20,807 nucleotides of DNA from positions 4,972 to 25,778 of IMG/VR virus record IMGVR_UViG_3300030061_003638; one strand, 5' to 3'. This stretch comes from a virus. The number at the start of each line of letters is the position of its first letter. The first letter of the stretch is position 1. Both the position numbers and the translations under genes were made by a program. The notes under the pieces were generated by a model. It saw nothing but the letters and a program-made list of their open reading frames with translations, had not been told where the DNA came from and searched no databases. Below are positions 7,660 through 14,979 of this stretch, piece after piece.

Positions 7660-8186
7660 TGAATAATTTATTAGACTATATAAAAGTTTACAGAAAAATT
7701 TTAGACAAAGAAACCTGTAATAAAATTATACAAGAAAAAGATTTAAAATTTTTTCCAGCTACTACTCAAGGAAGAGTAGTTTCTCATCGACAATGTTTAA
7801 TTAAAAAACTTAACCCTGAATTTGAATCAATAATTAAATTTAAAGTTATTGAAATAACTAATAGATACATGAAAGATTATCCTCATTTAATTACTGGGTT
7901 TGAAAATAAGGATACGGGTTATGATCATTTATTATATATGTCTTCTCATGAAGGAGAATATAAAGAACATGTTGATAATACTTTAAGTCATAAAAGAATA
8001 TTAAGTTGTTCTATTCTTTTAAATGATACTTATGAGGGAGGAGAGTTTTCTTTTTTTGATAACGAATATACTATTCCTTCTCAACAAGGAATGGCTATTG
8101 TTTTTCCTAGTAACTTTATGTTTCCCCATGCTGTAAAAAAAATTATTTCTGGTGATAGGCACGCCATTATAACTTGGATGTATTAA
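7659..8186 (+). CDS. 2OG-Fe(II) oxygenase, prolyl-4-hydroxylase-like
   Basis: 175 aa. The core reads GEYKEHVDNTLSHKRILSCS, then LNDTYEGGEFSFFD, then GMAIVFPSNFMFPHAVKKI and GDRHAIITWM. Iron ligands H104-x-D106 and H157 and the 2OG anchor R167 are all in place. The L.D.YEGGEF.F turn and FPS...PHAV segment are the signature of the P4H/PiuC group (2OG-FeII_Oxy_3, PF13640). These enzymes hydroxylate prolyl or other residues and some small molecules; the substrate here is unknown. The length matches a minimal catalytic domain, with a ~90-residue helical N-terminus. TAATG overlaps at both ends tie it tightly to the flanking oxygenase and glycosyltransferase genes. Confidence 0.88.
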   Translation: MNNLLDYIKVYRKILDKETCNKIIQEKDLKFFPATTQGRVVSHRQCLIKKLNPEFESIIKFKVIEITNRYMKDYPHLITGFENKDTGYDHLLYMSSHEGEYKEHVDNTLSHKRILSCSILLNDTYEGGEFSFFDNEYTIPSQQGMAIVFPSNFMFPHAVKKIISGDRHAIITWMY

Positions 8187-8971
8187 TGAATAATATTTTT
8201 GTAGGAACACCGTGTTATGGGGGAATGATTTCTGTAAATTATTTTGAAAGTTGTTTACGTTTAATGTCAGAATGTGCAGTTAATAATGTAGGATTACAGT
8301 TTGGTACAATTGGAAACGAGTCATTAGTAACAAGAGCTCGGAATACTTTAGTGCAATTATTTATGGATGATAAACAATACACTCATTTATTATTTATAGA
8401 TGCTGATATAGGTTTTAATGAAAAATCTGTAATGCGTATGTTAGATTTAGATCAAGAAGTAGTTACGGGAGTTTATCCAAGAAAGACTATTGACTGGACA
8501 AAAGTTATAAGAAAAGTCAAAGAAAACCCTAATATAAAAGAAAATGAATTGTTAGCTTCTTCTTTACAATATAATCTTAATGTAAAAAATCCTGACCATG
8601 TAGAAGTTAAAAAGGGGTTTATAGAAGTATTAGATGGGGCTACAGGATTTATGTTGATTAAAAGATCTGTTTTTGAAAAAATGGCAAAGGCTTATCCTAG
8701 ACTTAAATTTAAATCAGATCAGTCTTTAAATGAACCTCATGATAAAACATTTGATTATCACGATAATTCTAAATGGAATTATACATTTTTTGACACAATG
8801 ATAGAACCTAAAACTAAAAGATACTTGTCAGAAGACTATGCTTTCTGTAGACTGTGGCAAAAAATTGGTGGCACCGTATATGCTGACATTGTTAGTGGTC
8901 TGACACACTATGGGACTTATGCCTTTAAAGGCAATGTAGGTACTCAATTCTTGCCACCAGAGAAGAAATAA
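8186..8971 (+). CDS. GT-A glycosyltransferase-like protein (GT2-like)
   Basis: 261 aa from the ATG at 8186, which overlaps the upstream stop as TAATG; the in-frame ATG at 8174 would extend into the oxygenase gene for no gain. It begins IFVGTPCYGGMISVNYFES, then VTRARNTLVQLFM, then YTHLLFIDADIGF with D72-x-D74 as the DxD metal/nucleotide-sugar motif. LDGATGFMLIKRSVFE follows near residue 150, and the C-terminal LSEDYAFCRLW near 210 supplies the acidic ED pair expected for a catalytic base. This is the usual arrangement of GT-A enzymes found in phages. Donor and acceptor are unknown. It closes the first enzyme block and is followed after 16 bp by a structural gene, which suits modification of a virion protein or host envelope. 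Confidence 0.82.
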   Translation: MNNIFVGTPCYGGMISVNYFESCLRLMSECAVNNVGLQFGTIGNESLVTRARNTLVQLFMDDKQYTHLLFIDADIGFNEKSVMRMLDLDQEVVTGVYPRKTIDWTKVIRKVKENPNIKENELLASSLQYNLNVKNPDHVEVKKGFIEVLDGATGFMLIKRSVFEKMAKAYPRLKFKSDQSLNEPHDKTFDYHDNSKWNYTFFDTMIEPKTKRYLSEDYAFCRLWQKIGGTVYADIVSGLTHYGTYAFKGNVGTQFLPPEKK

Positions 8972-8987
8972 TTTAGTATGTGGCCTT

Positions 8988-10868
8988 ATGCAATTAACTG
9001 ATTTAAAATTTCAACCAGGTGTAGATAAACAAGATTCACCTTATGCTGCGGGAGATGATAGAAAATATGTTGATTCACAATTAGTACGTTTTCATTATGG
9101 GAAACCAGAACGTTGGAAAGGGTGGACTTATCTTCCTAATCCTAACGAAACTGTTATTGGTGTAGTTCGTGATACACATTCATGGGTTACATTAGATGGT
9201 AATAGATACCTTGCTATAGGTACAGATAGAAAATTATATATATTAGAGGGTAGTGCTCTTTATGATATTACCCCTATTCGTGAAACAGCTAGTCTATCAA
9301 ATCCTTTTACAACGGTAAGTGGTAGTCCAATTGTAACCGTAGCCGATGCTGCTCACGGAGCAGTCTTAGGTGACTTTGTTACTTTTGATGATGGTAGTGC
9401 TAATAATGTATTAGATGGAATAGAATTTAATAACGAATTTGAAATTACAGAAATAGTAGATACTGATAATTATAAGATTACTTATTCTTCAAATGCTTCA
9501 GGGGCAACAGCCGGGGGTGGTGGATCAGTTACAGCAACCTACCAAATTAACACGGGACCAGCTACATCAACATATGGATATGGTTGGGGTGTTTTAACTT
9601 GGGGACTAAGTACATGGGGAACAGCTCGTTCTTCTTCTGATGTAACTATCACTGCTCGTAATTGGTCTTTAGATAATTTTGGAGAAGATCTTGTTGCTAC
9701 TGTTTTAGATGGTGGTACTTATCAATGGGATAAAAGTAATGGAGTAAGTACAAGGGCCGTGAGCCTAGGTGTGACAGCACCTGTTGCTACTCGTTTTTCT
9801 TTAGTCTCTTCTGACACTCGACATTTATTTTTATTTGGAACATGCACTACGGTTACAGATGCAGCTACACAAGATGATTTATTTTTTAGATTTGCTGATC
9901 GTGAAAGTTTAACAGTGTTTGCACCTACAGCAGAAAATGAAGCAGGTTCGCTTCGTATTGCTGATGGTTCACGTATTATAGGCGCTGTTAGATCAACTGG
10001 TCAGATATTAGTTTGGACTGATCAATCGCTACATGGTATTCAATTTGTTGGGACACCATTTACATTTGGTCAACGACAACTTGGGGCTAACTGTGGATTG
10101 ATAGCACAGCATGCAGCTATTGATGTAAATGGAATGGCTTTTTGGATGGGTGATGATGCTTTTTATATGTATGATGGGGTTGTTAAAAAAATGCCATGTT
10201 CTGTTCAAGATTATGTTTATGACGATTTAAGTTATACTAATAAAAATGATATAGCTTGTGGGGTTAATCCTGAATTTAATGAAATACTTTGGTATTATCC
10301 TTCATCTAGTGCTACACAAATAGATAGAGTAGTTGTTTACAATTATTTAGAAGGTACTTGGTATACTTCAACATTAGGACGAACTAGTTATCTTGCTAAT
10401 TATACTTTTGAAAATCCTATTTCTTCTGAATACAATGCTTCTTTAGTGGCAAATGCTACAACAAGTACAGGGGTAAGTAATACACCGTTTGGTGTATCAG
10501 CAGGAGCTTCCTATTTATATAATCAAGAAACAGGTAATAATCAAGCTGATGGTTCGGCTATTAGTGCTTCTCTTACTACAGGATCAATTGAAATTGGTGA
10601 TGGTGATCAATTTATGTCAATTAGTAAATTTGTTCCAGACTTTACTTCTTTAGCTAATAATTTAACTGTTACCTTAACTTTAGAAGATTATCCTCAATCT
10701 ACAACTAGTCAAACAACAACAGGAACTGTAAGTAGCACAACAGACAAAATTAATATAAGAGGACGAGGAAGATCAGTAAAATTAAATTTTACAACTAATA
10801 CAGTAGATGATACTAACTGGAGACTTGGATCAATGAAACTACAACTTAGACCAGATGGAAGAAGATAA
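8988..10868 (+). CDS. Tail/DNA-stabilisation structural protein, P22 gp10-like
   Basis: 626 aa. The N-terminus (FQPGVDKQDSPYAAGD, then YVDSQLVRFHYGKPERWKGW) and the following RYLAIGTDRKLYIL...LYDITPIR are a recurrent pattern of a podoviral tail component related to packaged-DNA stabilisation protein gp10 of P22. Trp/Gly repeats near residues 195-213 (GWGVLTWGLSTWGTAR) belong to the same family. The rest is beta-rich with repeated blades, consistent with a beta-propeller or hub. It would sit in the neck/tail of the particle. It is larger than P22 gp10 (about 470 aa). No strong ribosome site is seen before the ATG at 8988. The stop overlaps the next ATG as TAATG. The family assignment is from memory of the pattern. 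Confidence 0.7.
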   Translation: MQLTDLKFQPGVDKQDSPYAAGDDRKYVDSQLVRFHYGKPERWKGWTYLPNPNETVIGVVRDTHSWVTLDGNRYLAIGTDRKLYILEGSALYDITPIRETASLSNPFTTVSGSPIVTVADAAHGAVLGDFVTFDDGSANNVLDGIEFNNEFEITEIVDTDNYKITYSSNASGATAGGGGSVTATYQINTGPATSTYGYGWGVLTWGLSTWGTARSSSDVTITARNWSLDNFGEDLVATVLDGGTYQWDKSNGVSTRAVSLGVTAPVATRFSLVSSDTRHLFLFGTCTTVTDAATQDDLFFRFADRESLTVFAPTAENEAGSLRIADGSRIIGAVRSTGQILVWTDQSLHGIQFVGTPFTFGQRQLGANCGLIAQHAAIDVNGMAFWMGDDAFYMYDGVVKKMPCSVQDYVYDDLSYTNKNDIACGVNPEFNEILWYYPSSSATQIDRVVVYNYLEGTWYTSTLGRTSYLANYTFENPISSEYNASLVANATTSTGVSNTPFGVSAGASYLYNQETGNNQADGSAISASLTTGSIEIGDGDQFMSISKFVPDFTSLANNLTVTLTLEDYPQSTTSQTTTGTVSSTTDKINIRGRGRSVKLNFTTNTVDDTNWRLGSMKLQLRPDGRR

Positions 10869-11035
10869 TGGCTAAAATAACAATTACACGATTACCAAAT
10901 GCTACACCAGATTATCAACCAAGTCAATTTGATCAAATGGTACGATTACTTGAACAACTTATTTTAAATTTAAACACATCATATTCTCAAGACATAGAAA
11001 ATAAATCTAGCGGAAGGAGTTGGTACTTTGGGTGA
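10868..11035 (+). CDS. Small 55-aa phage protein
   Basis: Short frame starting with the ATG that overlaps the stop of the 626-aa gene (TAATG) and ending TGA at 11033-11035, 8 bp into the next gene. The product starts MAKITITRLPNATPDYQPSQ, continues FDQMVRLLEQLILNLNTSYS and ends SSGRSWYFG. The middle is a predicted helix. It is too small to type, but conserved spacing and overlaps at both ends, and in-frame codon use like its neighbours, support a real gene. It is probably a minor virion or assembly factor transcribed with the tail gene. Confidence 0.7.
   Translation: MAKITITRLPNATPDYQPSQFDQMVRLLEQLILNLNTSYSQDIENKSSGRSWYFG
11014..11019 (+). promoter_or_regulatory. Ribosome binding site deciding a TTG start
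   Basis: AAGGAG ends 8 nt before the TTG at 11028. No ATG or GTG in that frame is available upstream before the preceding overlap, so this site selects TTG as the start of the 125-aa gene. Confidence 0.65.
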
Positions 11036-11405
11036 TACATTTAAAAATGCAGGAAAAGATCTTACAACAACAGATTTAACAACACTTTATACTGTTCCTA
11101 CAGCATCACCAGGTGTTACAGGAACATCACCTGTTTTTCCAACAACTGCTGTTATAAAATCTATTTTAGTTTGTAATGATCATGGAACTGCTACTACTCT
11201 TTTGGATGTAGTTTTTACTGATACTAGTGCTTCTGCTACAATTGCTTTATTTGAACAAAAAAGTGTAGCGGCAAAAACTACTGATGAATTATTAGATCAA
11301 CCTTTAGTATTAGAAGAAGGGGACATATTAAAAGTACAAGCTAATGCAGCTAATCAAGTACATGTAACTGCTAGTATATTAGAAATAACAAAAGGAGATT
11401 TGTAA
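11028..11405 (+). CDS. Small beta-rich virion-type protein
   Basis: 125 aa, TTG start supported by AAGGAG 8 nt upstream. It begins MGDTFKNAGKDLTTTDLTTL. It is Thr/Ala/Val rich with alternating hydrophobic strands (AVIKSILVCNDHG, LLDVVFTDTSAS, ATIALFEQKSVAA, LVLEEGDILKVQA, QVHVTASILEI), fitting a small jelly-roll or Ig-like sandwich. Similar small beta proteins in phages decorate heads or tails; this role is inferred from composition and from its place directly after two tail-region genes. The stop TAA at 11403-11405 abuts the beginning of the next, unusual reading frame. Confidence 0.75.
   Translation: MGDTFKNAGKDLTTTDLTTLYTVPTASPGVTGTSPVFPTTAVIKSILVCNDHGTATTLLDVVFTDTSASATIALFEQKSVAAKTTDELLDQPLVLEEGDILKVQANAANQVHVTASILEITKGDL
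11391..11397 (+). promoter_or_regulatory. Shine-Dalgarno before a non-canonical start
   Basis: AAAGGAG lies in the last codons of the upstream gene and ends 7 nt before ATC at 11405. The position is right for initiating the oxygenase frame there, although no ATG/GTG/TTG exists at that spot. Confidence 0.55.
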
Positions 11406-11995
11406 TCGATCTCCACTCTTTATTTATTACTCCTATTTTTTCATTAAATTTAGCAGGGTATGAAGATTTAATAAAAGATATTAAAGATCTTCAAGACAAA
11501 GAACCCCAGACTATAGAAGGAAAAAGCACTAAAGGAGGATGGCATAGCCATGATTTTCTTCACGAAAATGGAAAGTTTGGTACATTAAAATCTGAGATTG
11601 TTAATTTATCTCAAGAAGCTATGACACATTTAGATGTAATTGAAGAAATGATTCCTGAAGTAACGGGAATGTGGGCCGTGGTTAATGGACCGGGAAGCAG
11701 TAATCGTTTACATAATCACCCTTTTAATTACCTCTCAGGCGTTTTTTATTTACAAGTGCCTAAAGATAGTGGTTCTCTTATATTTCATGATCCTAGGCCT
11801 CAATCTGAAGTATTATCACCTCCTAAAAAACTAAAGGAAAGTATATATACAGCACACCGAGTAACATGGACACCTAAACAAAATGATATATTATTTTTTC
11901 CTTCTTGGCTTCAACATGAGGTAGAGGAAAATAATTCACAAGAAGAAAGAATTGTGATAAGTTTTAACATTGAATTAAAAAGGAGAAAACCATGA
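11405..11995 (+). CDS. 2OG-Fe(II) oxygenase, Oxy_5-like, non-canonical start
   Basis: The first ATG in frame is at 11621, but conserved sequence extends 72 codons further up: IDLHSLFITPIFSLNL and GGWHSHDF are typical N-terminal parts of the PF13759-type family. That frame reaches 11405, where an ATC follows AAAGGAG by 7 nt; the only stop above is TAG at 11372, and no ATG/GTG/TTG lies between. From 11405 the protein is 196 aa: metal region NRLHNHPFNYLSGVFYLQVP (H103, H105), distal FFPSWLQHEVEE (H171), 2OG anchor R182 in ERIVISFN. From 11621 it would be 124 aa and lose conserved strands. Either a rare ATC/ATT start is used, or a small deletion removed a TAATG-style ATG. Only the latter case would make it defective. 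It overlaps the next gene by 4 bp (ATGA). Confidence 0.75.
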   Translation: MDLHSLFITPIFSLNLAGYEDLIKDIKDLQDKEPQTIEGKSTKGGWHSHDFLHENGKFGTLKSEIVNLSQEAMTHLDVIEEMIPEVTGMWAVVNGPGSSNRLHNHPFNYLSGVFYLQVPKDSGSLIFHDPRPQSEVLSPPKKLKESIYTAHRVTWTPKQNDILFFPSWLQHEVEENNSQEERIVISFNIELKRRKP

Positions 11996-12246
11996 CTAAA
12001 ATTATAGAAGAAGCAAAAGTTTTAGGGGAAATTGATGCAGGTGATGGTCGTATGGTTCCTCATATTAGATGTAAATCTGAGACAACGATTATTAATACTC
12101 AAACAAGTCAAGAATATGATTCAGAAAATCATGCTAAATCTGATGTAGATGACCCTAATACAAGTACTAAAGAAGAACATATTCAAAGAAATGTAAAAAT
12201 ATTTGCTCCATCTTTAGCAGATATGATAGGTGCTAACGAAGACTAA
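11992..12246 (+). CDS. Small conserved phage protein, function unknown
   Basis: 84 aa, acidic. It reads EEAKVLGEIDAGDGRMVPHI, then TIINTQTSQEYDSENHAKSD, DVDDPNTSTKEEHIQRNVKI and a hydrophobic end (FAPSLADMIG). The NTQTGQ-like turn and VDDPNT...IxRxVxV pattern recur in small proteins of marine phages; function unknown to me. It has a strong ribosome site (AAAAGGAG 6-13 nt before the ATG). It overlaps the upstream stop (ATGA) and converges with the minus-strand gene so that the two stop codons share two bases. Confidence 0.8.
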   Translation: MTKIIEEAKVLGEIDAGDGRMVPHIRCKSETTIINTQTSQEYDSENHAKSDVDDPNTSTKEEHIQRNVKIFAPSLADMIGANED

Positions 12247-12458
12247 GCACTACAAGCTTCACATTCAACATCAGATTCATTCCCATTTAATATTACTTTT
12301 TCACTCGAAGTATCATGGCATCCACACCCTTTAAGGTGTTCAGATAGTGTTTTTTGTAGTCTTAAATTATCTCGCTCTAAGGCTAATAAACGTTCGTGGC
12401 AGCGACTCACCTTGTCAGCAAGGACAGCTATAGCTTTCAATACTTCTTGATTTTCCAT
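12243..12458 (-). CDS. 71-aa coiled-coil, Cys-rich small protein
   Basis: 71 aa. Residues about 5-43 are a leucine-patterned helix (ALERDNLRLQKTLSEHL), probably a coiled coil. The tail holds GCGCHD and, 20 residues on, CEACSA: a CxCH...CxxC arrangement that could bind zinc. A clear AGGAG lies 5-6 nt before the ATG at 12458. No signal peptide or membrane segment. It is the only minus-strand gene inside the 14-kb plus-strand region and splits it into two transcription units; it may be a regulator or an inserted accessory gene, but nothing in the sequence settles that. Confidence 0.75.
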   Translation of the reverse strand: MENQEVLKAIAVLADKVSRCHERLLALERDNLRLQKTLSEHLKGCGCHDTSSEKVILNGNESDVECEACSA

Positions 12459-12508
12459 AATTTCTCCTGTGATTTAAATTTTTGGGTGAGATCTAATTTA
12501 ACCATATT

Positions 12509-12538
12509 TTGATTGAAAGCAACAGAACTTTTTAAAAT
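12509..12538 (+). promoter_or_regulatory. Candidate promoter of the second oxygenase operon
   Basis: The 131-bp divergent gap 12459-12589 must hold the promoter(s). TTGATT at 12509-12514 and TAAAAT at 12533-12538 are 18 bp apart (4/6 and 5/6 to sigma70 boxes), with about 50 nt to the ATG at 12590. A perfect TTGACA at 12546-12551 also occurs, but its only -10-like partner (TATGAA, 12564-12569, preceded by TGG) is 12 bp away. The first pair is preferred; both are weak in such A/T-rich DNA. Confidence 0.3.
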
Positions 12539-12589
12539 TGTTTTATTGACAAAGAATATATGGTATGAAAGGGGCAGAAATTAGAGAGA

Positions 12590-13168
12590 ATGAATATAGA
12601 TACTTTAGATAACCCAACTTATCATTTTTTTATAAAGAATTACGAGGAAAAGAATATTCCCTGTTTAATAAAAAATTATTCTTTAGACTGGCCTATTTTT
12701 AAAATGCCTGATTACTACATAGCTAAAAAATTAAATATAGGGAATTTTTACCAGTATTTAAAAAGAGATTGTAATTATCTTTTACCTGACAAAGAAGATG
12801 TTTTTTATATAAGAGATTATTTAATTGCTGATAGTGTTCTGCATAATTCTTATTCTATTCCCTCTTACTTTGCTGATGCTCCTTTTCAGCCTAATGAATG
12901 GAAATGGTTGTATTGGGGTCCTCCTTCTTCTTCCTCTAAAATACATACGGATACTACGGAGTCATCTGCATGGAATGTTGTTATATCAGGCAAAAAAATG
13001 TGGTGGTTTTGGTTTAATAATAAAACTTATTATTGCACTCAAAAAGAAAAAGAAATTATTTTTACTCCAGGCAACATAGAACATGCAGCTTGTAACATAA
13101 CTTCGTGTCTTTCTATTACTCATAATTATTTAAGAGATCATGAGAAAATTAAATGGGCTACACAATGA
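12590..13168 (+). CDS. JmjC/Cupin_8-type 2OG oxygenase
   Basis: 192 aa. WKWLYWGPPSSSSKIHTDTT, then SAWNVVISGKKMWWFW, then IIFTPGNIEHAACNI and LSITHNYL reproduce the FIH/JMJD-type Cupin_8 domain (PF13621). Iron ligands are H119-x-D121 and H165; K136 in SGKKMW matches the 2OG-binding lysine; N129 in WN is also typical. Known members hydroxylate Asn, Lys, Asp or Arg side chains of proteins, or tRNA; the substrate here is unknown. Only ~16 residues separate KKMWWFW from the last strand pair, shorter than in cellular members (full proteins ~250-350 aa), so it is a compact version. It is the first gene of the second operon; ATGA joins it to the next gene. A weak purine-rich ribosome site precedes the ATG. 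Confidence 0.82.
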   Translation: MNIDTLDNPTYHFFIKNYEEKNIPCLIKNYSLDWPIFKMPDYYIAKKLNIGNFYQYLKRDCNYLLPDKEDVFYIRDYLIADSVLHNSYSIPSYFADAPFQPNEWKWLYWGPPSSSSKIHTDTTESSAWNVVISGKKMWWFWFNNKTYYCTQKEKEIIFTPGNIEHAACNITSCLSITHNYLRDHEKIKWATQ

Positions 13169-13746
13169 CTTTTAAAATACATAATAATGTTTTAACAAAA
13201 GAAGAGCATGAAAAACTTGTAAGGTATATTACAAGTAGTGGGTTTCAATGGAGTTACAGTAATGCAACTTATGATGCAAGTAATGAAACCGATACACCAC
13301 AAATGGTCCGTTCATTAATGGAACGTGGCCACATAGAGGATTGGCCAGACGAACCTAGTATTTGGACTTCACAACATTTTTATCACAAATATTTTTGGCA
13401 AATACCTCATCTGCATGATATTTTAAAAAACTGTGGTTCAACAAGAGATTATTGGAGAGTTAAATGTAATTTACTTCAACCGTATTACAACGCACCAGAA
13501 CACCATCCTTATCATGTTGATGTTGATAACGATGGTTGGCAGCCACCCGGTGGCTTCACTAGTTATATTTACTATATAAATAATAGTAACGGTTGTACAT
13601 GGTTTGATAGTGGAGGAAAAATAGAACCGATGGCTAACACTTGTATTGAGTTTGATAGTTATGTTAAACATGCAAGTTCTAATCCAACTAACGGACCTCG
13701 TTACGTAATAAATTTTGTGACAGCAAATGAACAATTAAAAATATAA
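13165..13746 (+). CDS. 2OG-Fe(II) oxygenase, HVD type with Gly/Tyr-rich core
   Basis: 193 aa from the ATG at 13165, which overlaps the upstream TGA as ATGA; the in-frame ATG at 13153 would add only four residues. N-terminal MTFKIHNNVLTKEEHEKLV is the helical segment common to these enzymes. The core reads HHPYHVDVDNDGW (H117, D119), GGFTSYIYYINNSNGCTWF, then EFDSYVKHASS (H169) and NGPRYVINFV (R179 as 2OG anchor). The triad and its spacing fit the PF13640/P4H-like fold, but the central strands differ from the other oxygenases here, so it is a separate lineage. Substrate unknown. The next ATG comes 1 bp after its stop. Confidence 0.8.
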   Translation: MTFKIHNNVLTKEEHEKLVRYITSSGFQWSYSNATYDASNETDTPQMVRSLMERGHIEDWPDEPSIWTSQHFYHKYFWQIPHLHDILKNCGSTRDYWRVKCNLLQPYYNAPEHHPYHVDVDNDGWQPPGGFTSYIYYINNSNGCTWFDSGGKIEPMANTCIEFDSYVKHASSNPTNGPRYVINFVTANEQLKI

Positions 13747-13747
13747 A

Positions 13748-14314
13748 ATGACAGAGCTTTATACTTATAATAATACTTCAATCTCTCCATTAATTCATTT
13801 TATTAACTTACATTTTAAACATAAATTAATTGGTGTTGAGATTGGTGTAGGTCAAGGTTTATCAATGTTTGAAGTTTTAGAAAAATGTGAATTAGTAAAA
13901 ATGTATTATGGTATTGATTCTTATCTTCCATTTGAAGATCACATTACTTACGGAAAAGAAAAAATATATTATGATCAAAAAAGCCAAGACCTTAGTAAAA
14001 CAATGTTATATCATTATTTAAAACACAGTAAGGGAAAAGAAAAAATAAAGATAATTGAAAAAGAATCTCGTATTGCTGTGGAAGAATTTCCTAATGAATA
14101 CTTTGATTTTATTTTTTTAGATGCATTTCCTACCTATGAAAATGCTGTACAAGATTTTACTTTATGGTTTCCTAAATTAAAAGTTAAAGGATTATTTTGT
14201 GGTCACGACTTTAACAATAAAATTATTCAAGAAGCTTTGATTGATTTTTTAAAATTAATTAAATTAAATAAAAAATTAAGTATAGCTAATGACACATGGG
14301 CTTTTATTAAATGA
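13748..14314 (+). CDS. Class I SAM-dependent methyltransferase (Methyltransf_24-like)
   Basis: 188 aa. Motif I is GVEIGVGQGLS (29-39) for S-adenosylmethionine binding. The acidic end of strand 2 is YYGIDSY (D57), and the post-motif strand is FDFIFLDAFPTYENAVQDF (D125), followed by KVKGLFCGHDF. This order, with LDA.P.YE and GG.CGHDF, matches PF13578-type methyltransferases, which methylate small molecules or sugar precursors in many clusters and are frequent in phage and glycan loci. No target-recognition or DNA-binding domain is visible, so DNA methylation is not favoured. It overlaps the next gene by 4 bp (ATGA) and is embedded in a run of oxygenases, so methylation and oxidation may act on a common substrate. 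Confidence 0.82.
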   Translation: MTELYTYNNTSISPLIHFINLHFKHKLIGVEIGVGQGLSMFEVLEKCELVKMYYGIDSYLPFEDHITYGKEKIYYDQKSQDLSKTMLYHYLKHSKGKEKIKIIEKESRIAVEEFPNEYFDFIFLDAFPTYENAVQDFTLWFPKLKVKGLFCGHDFNNKIIQEALIDFLKLIKLNKKLSIANDTWAFIK

Positions 14315-14979
14315 AAATTAAATATTTTTATTTACACGATAGTATTCCAGATTCTTTACGTTTATCTTTTAATAAAGAAATACCTAACCAAGATAAAGGG
14401 TATCATCGTTGTTATGCACACAAGTGGGCAAACTTAAATAGATTTACTGTAAGCTGTCCCTATGATTTAAATTTTACTATTAACCCTATTGAGGGACAAG
14501 AAGAATATAGTATTACTTTTCATGATGTATACACTTCAAATTTATTTAAAGATGGGTTAATACAAGTAACATTTAGCGATGCAGTAATTCATCACAAACC
14601 TGTTTTTCAAATTCCTTTGAATGTAGTTTTTTATACTAAAGAAACTTGTTTTTTAGAAACAGGATCTCCTAATAATTTTCAACATAATTTAAAATTTATT
14701 AATGGTAAGTTTGACATATCATCTTGGGTTCGTCCTCTTAATATAGCATTTGAAATACAAAGTTATCATCAAAAGGTACATATAAAAAGAAATGAAATTA
14801 TTGGTGAATTAATTTTTCATACATCTAAAATTAATGAAAATATTATTTTAGAAGAAAACAAAAATCCTTCTTCTCAGCTATTAAATTTAAGTCAAGGAAA
14901 TTCTAAAGTATCAGGTTATATTAAAAATACTAAAACTTTAATTAATAAAGGAAAAAAATTATTACAAAAAATTATATGA
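14311..14979 (+). CDS. Divergent DUF6065-like protein
   Basis: 222 aa, beta-rich for its first ~175 residues and Lys/Asn-rich, helical at the end. No signal peptide or catalytic motif I can name. By eye it follows the order of the protein at 17840-18529: a Cys-Pro segment (SCPYDLNFTI near 48-57 vs VCIPFLDSL), a TCFLETGSPNN stretch (112-122 vs SCLFTHPMNR), NGKFDISSWVRPLNIAFEI (131-149 vs EGIVDTDTYLNTIHFPFIL) and VHIKRNEIIGELIFHT (156-171 vs FLFKKGDPMVQVIPFK). I infer distant paralogy; similarity is low and needs a profile comparison. ATGA overlaps tie it to the methyltransferase before and the oxygenase after it. Confidence 0.6.
   Translation: MKIKYFYLHDSIPDSLRLSFNKEIPNQDKGYHRCYAHKWANLNRFTVSCPYDLNFTINPIEGQEEYSITFHDVYTSNLFKDGLIQVTFSDAVIHHKPVFQIPLNVVFYTKETCFLETGSPNNFQHNLKFINGKFDISSWVRPLNIAFEIQSYHQKVHIKRNEIIGELIFHTSKINENIILEENKNPSSQLLNLSQGNSKVSGYIKNTKTLINKGKKLLQKII

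Noticed and set aside
8019-8210. Minus-strand open frame opposite the P4H-like gene
   Set aside because: It overlaps the catalytic part of a gene with a full HxD/H/R motif set; composition is that of an antisense shadow.
12733-12748. Second T7-like promoter core (ATATAGGGAA)
   Set aside because: It lies inside the JmjC coding sequence (Asn-Ile-Gly codons) and shares only the short core with the intergenic site.
12825-13079. Plus-strand frame in another register inside the JmjC gene
   Set aside because: A hydrophobic, low-complexity product that covers the JmjC core in the wrong frame; it could mimic a membrane protein but is explained by A/T-rich codons.
13471-13734. Minus-strand open frame opposite the 13165 oxygenase
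   Set aside because: Antisense to the HVD/H/R core of a supported gene, with no start context.
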